A stretch of DNA of 64,000 nucleotides, from the NCBI GenBank assembly GCA_035718275.1, contig DASTHI010000010.1, positions 226,067 through 290,066 on the forward strand. The letters are read 5' to 3'. Of this stretch, positions 35,348 to 43,877 are shown one piece after another. The stretch comes from Pseudolabrys sp035718275. Its GTDB lineage: Bacteria > Pseudomonadota > Alphaproteobacteria > Rhizobiales > Xanthobacteraceae. The notes under the pieces are model-generated. The model ran no database searches. It was not told the DNA's origin and worked only from the letters and a program-made list of their open reading frames with translations. Every line of letters begins with the position of its first letter. The stretch's first letter is position 1. Made by a program: the position numbers and the translations under genes.

Positions 35348-36814
35348 ATGGCCGAAACCGTTCTAATCGTGGATGACGATCCGGCACACCGGCGGCATCT
35401 TGACGGCGTGATCCAAGGCCTAGGCTATCAGACGATTGCGGTCGAAAGCGGCGATAAGGCGGTAAGCCTGCTCATGCGCCCTCAAGCTGCGGCAGTCGAC
35501 GCGATCGTGCTCGATCTGGTGATGCCCGATCTTGATGGCCTGGGAGTACTCGCCCGAATGCGCGAGCAAAACCTGAGAATTCCCGTGATTGTGCAGGCCG
35601 CAAACGGCGGCATCGACAATATCGCGTCCGCCATGCGCACAGGCGCGACGGACTTCGTCATCAAGCCGGCAACTCTCGAACGGCTTCAAGTCTCTTTGAG
35701 AAACGCCTTCAGGATGAAATCTCTGGCGGATCGAGTGCAGCGGTTGAACGATCGTCGCGAGGACTTCCTTTCCCTTTCCGACGTAATTACGAATTCGCCT
35801 GCTATGCAATCCGTGCTTCAGGCGGCCCAAAAGGCAGCGGCCTCGGTGATCCCCGTGCTGATCGAGGGGGAACCTGGAGCAGGAAAGGAGCTCATCGCGC
35901 GGGCCATACACGGGAGTGGAAAGCGCCACGATAAACCCTTCGTGGTCATCGATAGTCGCAATCTGCTGGACAATGCGATCGCGCCTCTCCTGTTTGGCGG
36001 ACGCAGCCAGGCATTTGCGGATGACAGGAAAGTGCAAGGCCACAAGCTCTTCGAGACTGACGGCCGCACGATCCTCCTTAAGGATATCGGCGCACTGCCG
36101 GCATCTGCACAGCTACACCTGCTAGAAGTCTGCCAACGCGCAGATGAATTGCAAACAGGGGAGCTACCCGGCAACGTGCGGATCATTTGCACGACAATTG
36201 ACGATATGCTCGCCGAGGTGAAGGCAAAACGTTTCCGAGAAGACCTCTTTTACAGACTCGACGTCTTTCGAATTTCGGTTCCCCCGCTCCGCGCGCGCAG
36301 TGAAGACATACCGCGTCTCGCGCAGCATTTTCTGACTCGATTTGCGGCCGAAGACGACAAACGAATCCGCTTCATCGATGAGGATGCTCTCGGGCTTCTT
36401 CAGGCCTATCATTGGCCGGGGAACGTACGACAGCTGAAAAATGCGATTCATCGGGCCGTGAGGTCCGCCAAGGCTGACAGAATCGGTATCGATGCATTTT
36501 CCCAGATTGCCGCCCATTTTGATTCCTGCCCGCAACCGGCGGAAAATCTCATCGAGCCGGCGCCGCCGCTCGCTGTAGACCGGCGTGATTTGCACGAAGC
36601 AGTGTCTCCTGAAGCGATGAGTGCTGCTGCATCAGCATTGCCATTGACTGACGCGAGTGGGGAGGTCCGCCCACTGGCGGACATCGAGCGCGATGCGATT
36701 CTTTTCGCCATATCGCACTACCGCGGGCAGATGTCTGAAGTCGCACGAAAGCTCAAAATCGGTCGATCGACACTGTATCGGAAGCTGGATGCCCTGCAGA
36801 TGCATGGCACCTGA
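35348..36814 (+). CDS. NtrC-like response regulator with degenerate AAA+ domain
   Basis: This 488-residue protein has three parts: a receiver domain (residues 1-125, phospho-acceptor Asp56 in IVLDLVMPD), an NtrC-type AAA+ domain (about 148-385) and a Fis-type helix-turn-helix (MSEVARKLKIGRSTLYRKL at the C-terminus). Walker A is GEPGAGKE (174-181). The sigma54 contact loop, normally GAFTGA, reads GRSQAFADD (218-226), and the Walker B DExx is replaced by TILLKDIG. The arginine-rich LFYRLDVFRISVPPLRAR segment remains. It therefore probably binds DNA but does not activate sigma54 RNA polymerase in the usual way. Start ATG 35348 follows AAGGGGG; no cognate kinase is adjacent. Confidence 0.92.
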   Translation: MAETVLIVDDDPAHRRHLDGVIQGLGYQTIAVESGDKAVSLLMRPQAAAVDAIVLDLVMPDLDGLGVLARMREQNLRIPVIVQAANGGIDNIASAMRTGATDFVIKPATLERLQVSLRNAFRMKSLADRVQRLNDRREDFLSLSDVITNSPAMQSVLQAAQKAAASVIPVLIEGEPGAGKELIARAIHGSGKRHDKPFVVIDSRNLLDNAIAPLLFGGRSQAFADDRKVQGHKLFETDGRTILLKDIGALPASAQLHLLEVCQRADELQTGELPGNVRIICTTIDDMLAEVKAKRFREDLFYRLDVFRISVPPLRARSEDIPRLAQHFLTRFAAEDDKRIRFIDEDALGLLQAYHWPGNVRQLKNAIHRAVRSAKADRIGIDAFSQIAAHFDSCPQPAENLIEPAPPLAVDRRDLHEAVSPEAMSAAASALPLTDASGEVRPLADIERDAILFAISHYRGQMSEVARKLKIGRSTLYRKLDALQMHGT

Positions 36815-37044
36815 CGGTCGCCACGGTCACGAATCGACATCGCAATCGCAATATCATACCGCCCCGATTTTCCCGTTTTGTACGGAAAATATCGTGCGGA
36901 AGTTTCAGAACTGCCCCGTTTTCGGCCCAATTGCCCGGATAGTGAGAACCCGGACGGGGGACCGGCGCTAACATCACATTAACCGATCCCGACAACACTC
37001 ACGGGGCTGCCGCCACGGCGGCCCGACGGGGACGTGACGGCGAA

Positions 37045-38631
37045 GTGGGACGAGCTTTTTCACGGAACGCTGCTGTGGCATTTGAGACGGCGCGCGGGCG
37101 CTCACTCGCACTGACTTTGGCGCGCGCCAGCGCCTGCCTGACCATGGCGGGCGTTTTTCTCTTTGCCGGCAGCAACTCGTTGCAGACCGCGATCGCCGAA
37201 GGCGATACTCGGACGCTGTCGTTTCACCATCTCCACACCGGAGAAAATATTACGATCACCTACAAGCGGAATGGGCGCTACGATGATGCAGCGCTCAAGA
37301 AGCTCGATTGGTTCATGCGTGATTGGCGCAAGGACCAGTCGACTCGCATGGATCCGCATCTTTTCGATCTCTTGTGGGAAACATATCGTGAGGTTGGCGC
37401 CACTCAGCCGATCGACGTTGTGTGCGGGTACCGCTCTCCCGCCACCAATTCGATGCTGCGTGCTCGCTCCAGCGGCGTTGCAAAAAACAGCAATCATATT
37501 GGTGGCCAGGCGATGGACTTCTTTATTCCTGGCGTTCCGCTCGAAAAGATCCGCGAGGTCGGCCTTCGGCTTCAGCGTGGCGGCGTTGGCTTCTACCCGA
37601 CATCGGGTTCACCCTTCGTCCATCTCGACACGGGCACCGTCCGGCACTGGCCGCGGATGACCCATGATCAATTGGCAAAAATTTTCCCCGATGGCCGCAC
37701 GGTGCACATTCCTTCCGACGGTCAGCCACTCCGCGGCTATGCACTGGCACTCGCCGACATCGAGCGTCGCGGAGACCGGCCGTCCGAAAGCTCACTTCAA
37801 TCGGCACGCGACGCGGGCATAGTCACCGGCAACATCGAACACGTATCGCAAAAGCCCGTCCGGGACTTCTTCGCTCGCCTGTTCGGCAGCAAGGATGAGC
37901 ACGAGCAGAACGAAGAGGCTGCATCGAAAGGGACGCGTGCACCTGTTGTCGTCGCGAGCGCCAAATCACTGCGCACCACACACGTCGCGGCCAGTCGTGT
38001 CGTGCCTCTGCCGGCGGCCCGCCCGAAAACGATCGAACTTGTAGCCGCGGCAAAGCCGGCGCAGCGTACCATCACGGTCGCTTCGCTCGGCAGCAATCTT
38101 TTTGACAAGCGCGGCTATTGGCGCGGTGCGGTCGAGGCAGATCCTAACGTGACGGCTGCCGCGACGATATACCAGACCGCTGCTGCCGAAACGAGCGGAG
38201 CTGCAACAAGAGCCCTGGCCTATGCTGCCGAAACGGCGGATCCTCCCGCTGTCGCCCGGGCACGCCCGATGGGCTCGAGCGTACCGCAGATTGCAGAGCA
38301 AGCGACCATCCTGCCGGGTGATGGCAATTCCACCATTGCGGTCAAGCCCGCGGCTGCAGAGTCTGTCTCTGCACAGCAGGCCTTTCAGGGTCCCTGGCTC
38401 CGTGCCGCAATGCTCACGCCGAGCGTCAGCAGCTACATGACGGTGACTCAGCTGGGTCCATCCAACATGCAGTCGTTACAGAATCTGCTGCACAAACCAT
38501 CGATGTCGATCGCGATGTCGTTCTCCGCCGACCCGAATTCGGTTATAGCCCTTGGCCAATTCAGCGGCCCGGCGGTCGTTTTTCTCGCGGCAACGACCTT
38601 TGCACTGCAGACGACCGCCTCGCTTCGCTGA
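37045..38631 (+). CDS. DUF882/M15-like periplasmic peptidase (YcbK-like)
   Basis: This 528-residue exported protein has a signal-anchor (residues 15-45). A DUF882 domain related to M15 D,D-/L,D-carboxypeptidases follows (about 55-210: RTLSFHHLHTGENITITYKR, DVVCGYRSPATN). Probable zinc ligands are the His and Asp of NSNHIGGQAMDFF and the His of PFVHLDTGTVRHW. The remaining 300 residues are low in conservation, Ala/Pro/Arg-rich and probably disordered. The family trims or modifies peptidoglycan. The start GTG 37045 has no strong ribosome binding site; GTG 37075 is an alternative. It follows the NtrC-like regulator by 230 bases. Confidence 0.9.
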   Translation: MGRAFSRNAAVAFETARGRSLALTLARASACLTMAGVFLFAGSNSLQTAIAEGDTRTLSFHHLHTGENITITYKRNGRYDDAALKKLDWFMRDWRKDQSTRMDPHLFDLLWETYREVGATQPIDVVCGYRSPATNSMLRARSSGVAKNSNHIGGQAMDFFIPGVPLEKIREVGLRLQRGGVGFYPTSGSPFVHLDTGTVRHWPRMTHDQLAKIFPDGRTVHIPSDGQPLRGYALALADIERRGDRPSESSLQSARDAGIVTGNIEHVSQKPVRDFFARLFGSKDEHEQNEEAASKGTRAPVVVASAKSLRTTHVAASRVVPLPAARPKTIELVAAAKPAQRTITVASLGSNLFDKRGYWRGAVEADPNVTAAATIYQTAAAETSGAATRALAYAAETADPPAVARARPMGSSVPQIAEQATILPGDGNSTIAVKPAAAESVSAQQAFQGPWLRAAMLTPSVSSYMTVTQLGPSNMQSLQNLLHKPSMSIAMSFSADPNSVIALGQFSGPAVVFLAATTFALQTTASLR

Positions 38632-38669
38632 TCAAAGCAGCCGGATCCTCTTTCGCCCCGGCATGACGT

Positions 38670-38945
38670 TTACTGCAGCATTCCCAGCGCGTGCAAATAT
38701 GTTTCGAGCACTTCTTGTTGCTCGCGCCGCTCGTTCATATCCATCTTGCGCAGGCGGACGATAGCCCGGAGAGCCCTGGTGTCAAAACCGTTTCCCTTCG
38801 CTTCCGCATAGACGTCGCGGATGTCGTCGGCGGTCGCCTTCTTCTCCTCTTCGAGACGCTCGATACGCTCAACGAAAGCCTTCAGTTGATCCTTGGCGAA
38901 ACGAGTCGCCGACTTCTCCGTTTCGGCCGCGGCGGTGGCAGGCAT
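38670..38945 (-). CDS. DUF2312 (UPF0335) protein
   Basis: This 91-residue alphaproteobacterial protein of the DUF2312 family is possibly GapR-related, a DNA-binding protein of chromosome organisation. The conserved core is KDQLKAFVERIERLEEEKK followed by IRDVYAEAKGNGFD and the ALRAIVRLRKMD segment. GapR of Caulobacter shares this AT-rich-DNA-binding helical core, so a nucleoid role is plausible. ATG 38945 has AAGGAG 6 bases upstream; an in-frame start five codons earlier is less likely. It is followed on the same strand by nothing within 38 bases of the M15-like gene end, with which it converges. Confidence 0.92.
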   Translation of the reverse strand: MPATAAAETEKSATRFAKDQLKAFVERIERLEEEKKATADDIRDVYAEAKGNGFDTRALRAIVRLRKMDMNERREQQEVLETYLHALGMLQ

Positions 38946-39067
38946 CAGTATCTCCTTCACTAAGGGCGGGCCATGCCGCCACTTCGCGAAAAGGTTTCTG
39001 AGTTGGGCGCCGTTGGGTCAAGGCGACGGGGCCGCCATCCACGCTGTTCACAAGCAGCAGGTGACAA

Positions 39068-39364
39068 CTAGTGGCGAGGGCTGGACTTTTCGAATGCCGC
39101 TTTTTGCTCCGGCGATGCTTCCTTTTGGTATTTCTTGCGCCAATCTTCGTACGGCATCCCATAGACGATCTCGCGGCTTTCTTCCTTGCTCATCGCGATG
39201 CCTTTGGCGTCAGCAGCATCCTTCATCCAGTTCGACAGGCAGTTGCGGCAAAAGCCGGCCATGTTCATGAGATCGATGTTTTGAACATCCGGGCGAGACC
39301 GCAGATGTTCCACTAGACGCCGATACACTGCGGCTTCGAGCTCGATGCGGGTCTTGTCGTCCAT
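39068..39364 (-). CDS. DUF1244 protein
   Basis: This 98-residue protein belongs to the DUF1244 family, found in many proteobacteria and of unknown function. The diagnostic block is MNMAGFCRNCLSNWMKDAADAKG, with the CxxC pair, followed by REIVYGMPYEDWRKKYQ. The CRNC pair may bind a metal. The ATG at 39364 has GGAGGAGAG 5-10 bases upstream and begins MDDKTRIELEAAVYRRL. It lies 122 bases before the DUF2312 gene on the same strand and may be co-transcribed. Confidence 0.93.
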   Translation of the reverse strand: MDDKTRIELEAAVYRRLVEHLRSRPDVQNIDLMNMAGFCRNCLSNWMKDAADAKGIAMSKEESREIVYGMPYEDWRKKYQKEASPEQKAAFEKSSPRH

Positions 39365-39544
39365 GACGCTCTCCTCCACTTTGGCGAAACATAACCACGC
39401 CCGGTACGCCTTTGAAGGCCGCCGTATTCGTTTTTAGGTCGCAGCCAGGGAGAAGATGTGGAATTTCTGGCTGCCGATGGTACGGACCAGCCTTTCTCGT
39501 CCCCTGACGATGTACATTCGACCTGCTCCCGGCGGTTTCATCCG

Positions 39545-40909
39545 ATGACAGAACACGATTTTCAGACGGCAGCGGAGATGCAGAGTTCGGAAAGTGGCCT
39601 ACGTGCCTTCCTCGCAGGGCTTTACAGCGCGGCCGTAGCTGCTGCGCATCCGCGGACGTTTTTGGCTCCGCTCCTCCCGCCTCCGCCAAGGGGACGCGTG
39701 ATTCTCCTCGCCGCCGGCAAAGCCGCTGGCTCCATGTCCGAAGTGGCAGAGTCCCACTATCTAGACCATGTCGCGCTGCCGGCTGAGCGTTTCAGCGGCA
39801 TCGCGGTGGCAAGGCGGGGCTACGGACGCCGCCTTCGTCACATTCGAATGTTGGAGGCGGGTCATCCAATCCCAGACGCCGTCGGAGTCGAGGCAGCCGC
39901 TGTCGCGTTGAAGCTCGCCGACGAAGCGCAGCATGATGACCTCGTGCTGGTTCTTATTTCAGGCGGCGCATCGGCCAACTGGATTTCGCCGGCCGATGGC
40001 ATTTCACTCGAGGACAAAAAAGCGGTCACTCAGGCCCTGCTCCGTTCAGGCGCCGATATCGGTGAGATCAATGCGGTCCGCAAGCATTTGTCACGCATCA
40101 AGGGCGGCCGGCTCGCTCTGCATGCGAGGCCGGCCAAGCTGCTCACTATCGCCATTTCGGACGTTCCTGGAGATGATCCGTCGGCAATCGGTTCCGGCCC
40201 GACCGTCCCGGATCCCACGACGCTCGCGGACGCGCGCGCCGTTATTGCGAAGTACAAGCTGCACGTTCCTCCGACCATCTCACGCGCACTGCTCGATGCA
40301 AGCAACGAGTCCCCAAAGCCCGGTCAGGATTTTTCTATCGAAAATCAGTTCATACTTGCAGCAAAACCGCAAGACGCGATGCGCGCTGCCGAAACATCCG
40401 CTCGCGCAGCAGGATACGACTGCATCTATCTTGGCGATTGCGTAGAGGGCGAAGCGCGCGAGGTTGCGGCGGTTCATGCTCAAATCGCCCGCGAAGTGCG
40501 CGCGCAAGGCAGGCGAGCAATCATCCTCTCCGGTGGTGAGCTCACGGTCACGATTCGCGGCAGTGGCCGGGGCGGGCCCAATCAGGAATACGCCCTAGCT
40601 CTTGCGCTGGGTCTCTCAGGTATGGAGGCGGTGGCCGCGCTCGCCGCAGATACTGACGGGACGGACGGGGGCGGCGGCGATGCGGACGATCCTGCCGGCG
40701 CGTTCGTGGACGGACAAACGGCGTCGCGGGCCAGAGAGCTTGGCCTCGATCCTGCCGCCTTCCTCGCCGACAATAATTCGAGCGAATTTTTTAACGCTCT
40801 TGGCGATTTGCTGACACCTGGCCCAACTTACACAAACGTAAACGACTTTCGTGCCATTGTCGTTGGCATGCCTCAGCAAATCACGCCAAAACCTTCAATG
40901 GGTACCTAG
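39545..40909 (+). CDS. Glycerate 2-kinase / hydroxypyruvate reductase-type (DUF4147-MOFRL)
   Basis: This 454-residue protein has the two-domain structure of the class II glycerate kinases: DUF4147 in the first half (LLAAGKAAGSM, LISGGASANWISPADG, VRKHLSRIKGGRLA) and the MOFRL domain at the C-terminus (ILSGGELTVTIRGSGRGGPNQEYALA, then ADTDGTDGGGGDADDPAGAF). The enzyme makes 2-phosphoglycerate from glycerate; rhizobial genes are called ttuD or gckA, and some were first named hydroxypyruvate reductase. Its stop overlaps the GTG of the DUF1036 gene by one base. Pyruvate kinase follows in the same operon, so the pathway from glycerate to pyruvate is partly grouped. Confidence 0.93.
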   Translation: MTEHDFQTAAEMQSSESGLRAFLAGLYSAAVAAAHPRTFLAPLLPPPPRGRVILLAAGKAAGSMSEVAESHYLDHVALPAERFSGIAVARRGYGRRLRHIRMLEAGHPIPDAVGVEAAAVALKLADEAQHDDLVLVLISGGASANWISPADGISLEDKKAVTQALLRSGADIGEINAVRKHLSRIKGGRLALHARPAKLLTIAISDVPGDDPSAIGSGPTVPDPTTLADARAVIAKYKLHVPPTISRALLDASNESPKPGQDFSIENQFILAAKPQDAMRAAETSARAAGYDCIYLGDCVEGEAREVAAVHAQIAREVRAQGRRAIILSGGELTVTIRGSGRGGPNQEYALALALGLSGMEAVAALAADTDGTDGGGGDADDPAGAFVDGQTASRARELGLDPAAFLADNNSSEFFNALGDLLTPGPTYTNVNDFRAIVVGMPQQITPKPSMGT

Positions 40910-41463
40910 TGAACAGATTTCGCTCTATCGCAGTTCTCCCCCGCAGGTTGGAAGTATCCCTTGGCACCACTCTAATTGCCCTAGCAATCTTGTGGACCGC
41001 GGCTGATGCGGCGCGTGCTGATTTCCGCTTGTGCAACAACACGGGCAGCCGCGTAGGCATCGCAATAGGCTACAAGGACACAGAAGGATGGACCACCGAA
41101 GGGTGGTGGAACGTTTCCGCGCGCTCTTGCGAAACTCTGCTGCGTGGCGCACTGGTTGCGCGTTATTACTATATCTATGCCGTTGATTATGACCGCGGGG
41201 GCGAGTGGTCGGGCAAGGCCTATATGTGCTCGCGCGAAAAAGAATTCACTATTCGTGGAACGGAGAACTGCCTGGCGCGTGGTTACGACCGCACCGGATT
41301 CTTCGAGGTTGATACCGGCGAGCAGCGCTCCTGGACCGTGCAATTGACCGACACCGCCGAGCAGGCACCCGAGCGGCCATTGCCGTCGCGCGCCCCCATA
41401 GGCACCTCGCGTCCGCCCACCACGATGTCATCGCCTCCCCCGGCCGGAGCCGGCAAGCAATGA
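40909..41463 (+). CDS. DUF1036 exported protein
   Basis: This 184-residue protein has a signal peptide (about 40 residues, cleavage near DAARA) and one DUF1036 domain: DFRLCNNTGSRVGIAIGYKD, EGWWNVSARSCETLL, YYYIYAVDYDRGGEWSGKAYMCSREKEFTIRG, shown in parts. Three conserved cysteines (FRLCNN, ARSCETLL, AYMCSR) and another in ENCLARGY suggest disulfides in the periplasm. The function is unknown. The gene starts on the last base of the glycerate kinase stop (TAGTG) and its TGA overlaps the pyk ATG (ATGA). This close coupling to glycolytic genes is conserved in related species. Confidence 0.93.
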   Translation: MNRFRSIAVLPRRLEVSLGTTLIALAILWTAADAARADFRLCNNTGSRVGIAIGYKDTEGWTTEGWWNVSARSCETLLRGALVARYYYIYAVDYDRGGEWSGKAYMCSREKEFTIRGTENCLARGYDRTGFFEVDTGEQRSWTVQLTDTAEQAPERPLPSRAPIGTSRPPTTMSSPPPAGAGKQ

Positions 41464-42893
41464 GACGTCTGCGCCGCACCAAGATCGTCGCGACGCTTGG
41501 ACCAGCGTCGTCGAATCGCGAGATGATTTCGCGTCTGTTTCATGCAGGCGCCGATGTTTTTCGCATCAACATGAGCCACACCAGCCAGGACCGCATGCGG
41601 GAACTGGTTGATACGATCCGCTCGGTCGAACGCGACGCCGACCGGCCGATCGGCGTACTTATTGATCTGCAGGGGCCTAAACTCCGGCTGGGTACCTTCG
41701 CCGGTGGTTCCGCGGTCGTGCAAAGTGGCGATAAGTTCGTCCTCGATTCCGATGCCGCGCCGGGTAACAGCGCGCGCGCGTACCTGCCCCACCCAGAAAT
41801 CTTTTCCACCATCAAGACCGGTCATGCGCTGCTGATTGATGATGGCAAGGTCAGGCTTGTCGTAAGAGACGTCTCGCCCGGCTGCATTACGACGCAGGTC
41901 GTGGTCGGCGGTAAGCTTTCCGACCGCAAGGGGGTCAGCCTGCCCGATACGACCATCCCGTTCTCGGCGCTGGCCGAAAAAGATCGATCCGATCTCGAAG
42001 CGGCGCTCGGGATCGGAATTGATTGGGTGGCTCTCTCATTCATTCAGCGGCCGGAGGATATCGCCGAGGCCAAGAAGATCACGCGAGGCCGTGCCGCAGT
42101 CATGGCGAAAATCGAGAAACCGCAGGCCGTTCATCGGCTCGAGGAGATTATGGATCTTACTGATTCGATCATGGTCGCTCGCGGCGATCTTGGCGTTGAA
42201 ATGCCTCTGGAAAAAGTGCCGGGGGTGCAGAAGCAAATCACGCGAGCAAGTCGCACGGCAGGCAAGCCGGTTGTGGTCGCGACGCAAATGCTCGAATCCA
42301 TGATCAATTCCCCCGTCCCAACACGAGCCGAAGTCTCAGACGTTGCCACCGCAATTTTTGAAGGCGCCGACGCTGTGATGCTGTCGGCGGAATCAGCGGC
42401 AGGTCGCTACCCCGTCGAAGCGGTAACAACAATGAATCGGATCGCGGAAGAAGTTGAAGCCGATCCGCTCTTTCGCAACATCATAGCGGCCCAGCGTGCC
42501 AAGCCGGAGGCAACGGGAGCCGATGCTATTGCGGATGCTGCGCGTCATATTGCCGACACGCTCGATCTGGCGGCCGTGATCTGCTGGACATCTTCCGGCG
42601 CAACCGGCTTGCGTGTGGCCCGCGAACGACCAAGACCGCCGATTGTTGCACTCTCGCCGAACATGTCGACCGGACGGCGGCTAGCCGTGACCTGGGGCGT
42701 GCATTGCGTCGTGACCGAGGATGCTCACGATCAGGATGATATGGTCGATCGGGCTTGCCGGATTGCGGTAAAAGAAGGTTTTGCCAAGCCTGGGCAACGC
42801 GTCATCGTCGTCGCCGGCGTACCGCTTGGCACGCCCGGCGCGACCAACATGCTGCGCATTGCCTATGTTGGTGCGGACGCCGCAGCAGATTGA
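41460..42893 (+). CDS. pyk: Pyruvate kinase
   Basis: Pyruvate kinase makes pyruvate and ATP from phosphoenolpyruvate. The 477-residue protein has all domain landmarks: RRTKIVATLGPASSNREMI, the metal- and substrate-binding VFRINMSHTSQDRM, IDLQGPKLRLGTF, the MAKIEKPQAVHRL catalytic lysine region, MVARGDLGVEMPLEKVP, and the SAESAAGRYP signature. A C-terminal allosteric domain follows (WTSSGATGLRVARERPRPPI). It overlaps the DUF1036 gene through ATGA and is the last gene of that operon. Confidence 0.98.
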   Translation: MRRLRRTKIVATLGPASSNREMISRLFHAGADVFRINMSHTSQDRMRELVDTIRSVERDADRPIGVLIDLQGPKLRLGTFAGGSAVVQSGDKFVLDSDAAPGNSARAYLPHPEIFSTIKTGHALLIDDGKVRLVVRDVSPGCITTQVVVGGKLSDRKGVSLPDTTIPFSALAEKDRSDLEAALGIGIDWVALSFIQRPEDIAEAKKITRGRAAVMAKIEKPQAVHRLEEIMDLTDSIMVARGDLGVEMPLEKVPGVQKQITRASRTAGKPVVVATQMLESMINSPVPTRAEVSDVATAIFEGADAVMLSAESAAGRYPVEAVTTMNRIAEEVEADPLFRNIIAAQRAKPEATGADAIADAARHIADTLDLAAVICWTSSGATGLRVARERPRPPIVALSPNMSTGRRLAVTWGVHCVVTEDAHDQDDMVDRACRIAVKEGFAKPGQRVIVVAGVPLGTPGATNMLRIAYVGADAAAD

Positions 42894-42961
42894 ATTTCAG
42901 GGTGCCTACTCGCAGACGCCAATCGAAAAGAACTTCACGCGCCAGCTCCGGAAGCTTCAGA

Positions 42962-43582
42962 TCAGATATCGCGCCCCTCGACCTTTTCCTGCAGCGTTTT
43001 TACCAGGTCGGGTATGCGCTCCATGCGCGGATACAGCGCGAGCGCACGGCGGAACACCTCCAAGGCCTGCTTATCGTCACCGATATCCTGCATGATCAAC
43101 CCGAGGCCTGTGAGCGCCCCGAAGTGACGCGGCTCGCGCCGGAGTACCTCGCGGATGTCAGCCAGCGCGCGGCCGTAGTCCTTCTTCATGTAATAGATCG
43201 TGGCGCGGCGGTTCCACCCCTCGACATAGTCGGGCTTCACCTTGACGATCGCATCGAGCAGCTTAATCGCGAGATCGAGGTCCTTTCCCTCGACCGCAGT
43301 CTTGACCCTCGTCATGAGAAGATTGGCGGTATCGCTGTGCGATACCATCCAGAGCGCCCAGATTCGTTCCTCGATCGCCTTGGCCGTGGCATCGTCAGGA
43401 GCGACTTTCAGAGCTCCAAAAAGAAAGTCCAGATTGTGGGTCCGATCTCCCGAACCGACGCGCGGCAACTTGTCGGGGGGCCCGATCCAATTGCGGGATT
43501 GTGCGACGGCGGGAACCGCCGAACTCGCGGCTAACGCAGCAGCAAGGAAGCCAATGAGGAGGAATCGAGCGCGCATACGCAA
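42962..43582 (-). CDS. Exported tetratricopeptide-repeat protein
   Basis: This 206-residue protein has a signal peptide (residues 1-28, ending AVPAVAQ) and a helical repeat fold. TPR-like units lie at about 95-190 (DLAIKLLDAIVKVKPDYVEGWNRRATIYYMKK, GRALADIREVLRREPRHFGALTGLGLI and DDKQALEVFRRALALYPRM, each shown in part). A periplasmic protein-interaction role is likely, but no partner is known. It starts either at 43582 or two codons later (MRMRAR). It converges on pyk and shares the strand with the downstream L36 gene. Confidence 0.9.
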   Translation of the reverse strand: MRMRARFLLIGFLAAALAASSAVPAVAQSRNWIGPPDKLPRVGSGDRTHNLDFLFGALKVAPDDATAKAIEERIWALWMVSHSDTANLLMTRVKTAVEGKDLDLAIKLLDAIVKVKPDYVEGWNRRATIYYMKKDYGRALADIREVLRREPRHFGALTGLGLIMQDIGDDKQALEVFRRALALYPRMERIPDLVKTLQEKVEGRDI

Positions 43583-43643
43583 AGTCTACCCTCTTCGCCG
43601 ATGGTGGCCAAGATGCGGCGGAGACGACGCGCGCGGAGAGTAA

Positions 43644-43769
43644 TCAGCCCTGACGGGCCTTGAACCGGCGATTGGTCTTGTTGATGATGTAGACGCGACC
43701 CTTCCGGCGCACCAAACGATTGTTGCGGTGCCTGCCGCGAAGGGATTTCAGCGAATTGCGGATTTTCAT
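43644..43769 (-). CDS. rpmJ: 50S ribosomal protein L36 (cysteine-free type)
   Basis: This 41-residue, strongly basic protein begins MKIRNSLKSLRGRHRNNRLV and continues RRKGRVYIINKTNRRFKARQG. It matches the cysteine-free L36 (YkgO-type) that alphaproteobacteria use as the main L36. Because there are no cysteines it needs no zinc. It lies between the TPR gene and the MetE-like gene on the minus strand, with 61 bases to the former. Confidence 0.95.
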   Translation of the reverse strand: MKIRNSLKSLRGRHRNNRLVRRKGRVYIINKTNRRFKARQG

Positions 43770-43877
43770 GTCAATCTCTGGCTGCTATTGGCCGGGTTCA
43801 TACGCAGCCCACCTGCTCATGTCAACGCGAGTCAGCGAGCGGTTGTTGGCCGTAGAGTCCAGTGCGGGAGCCACCTC

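Noticed and set aside
36867..36890. An ATTTTCC/GGAAAAT hairpin after the NtrC-like regulator, considered as a terminator
   Set aside because: There is no T-run after the stem and the stem is AT-rich, so it was not annotated.
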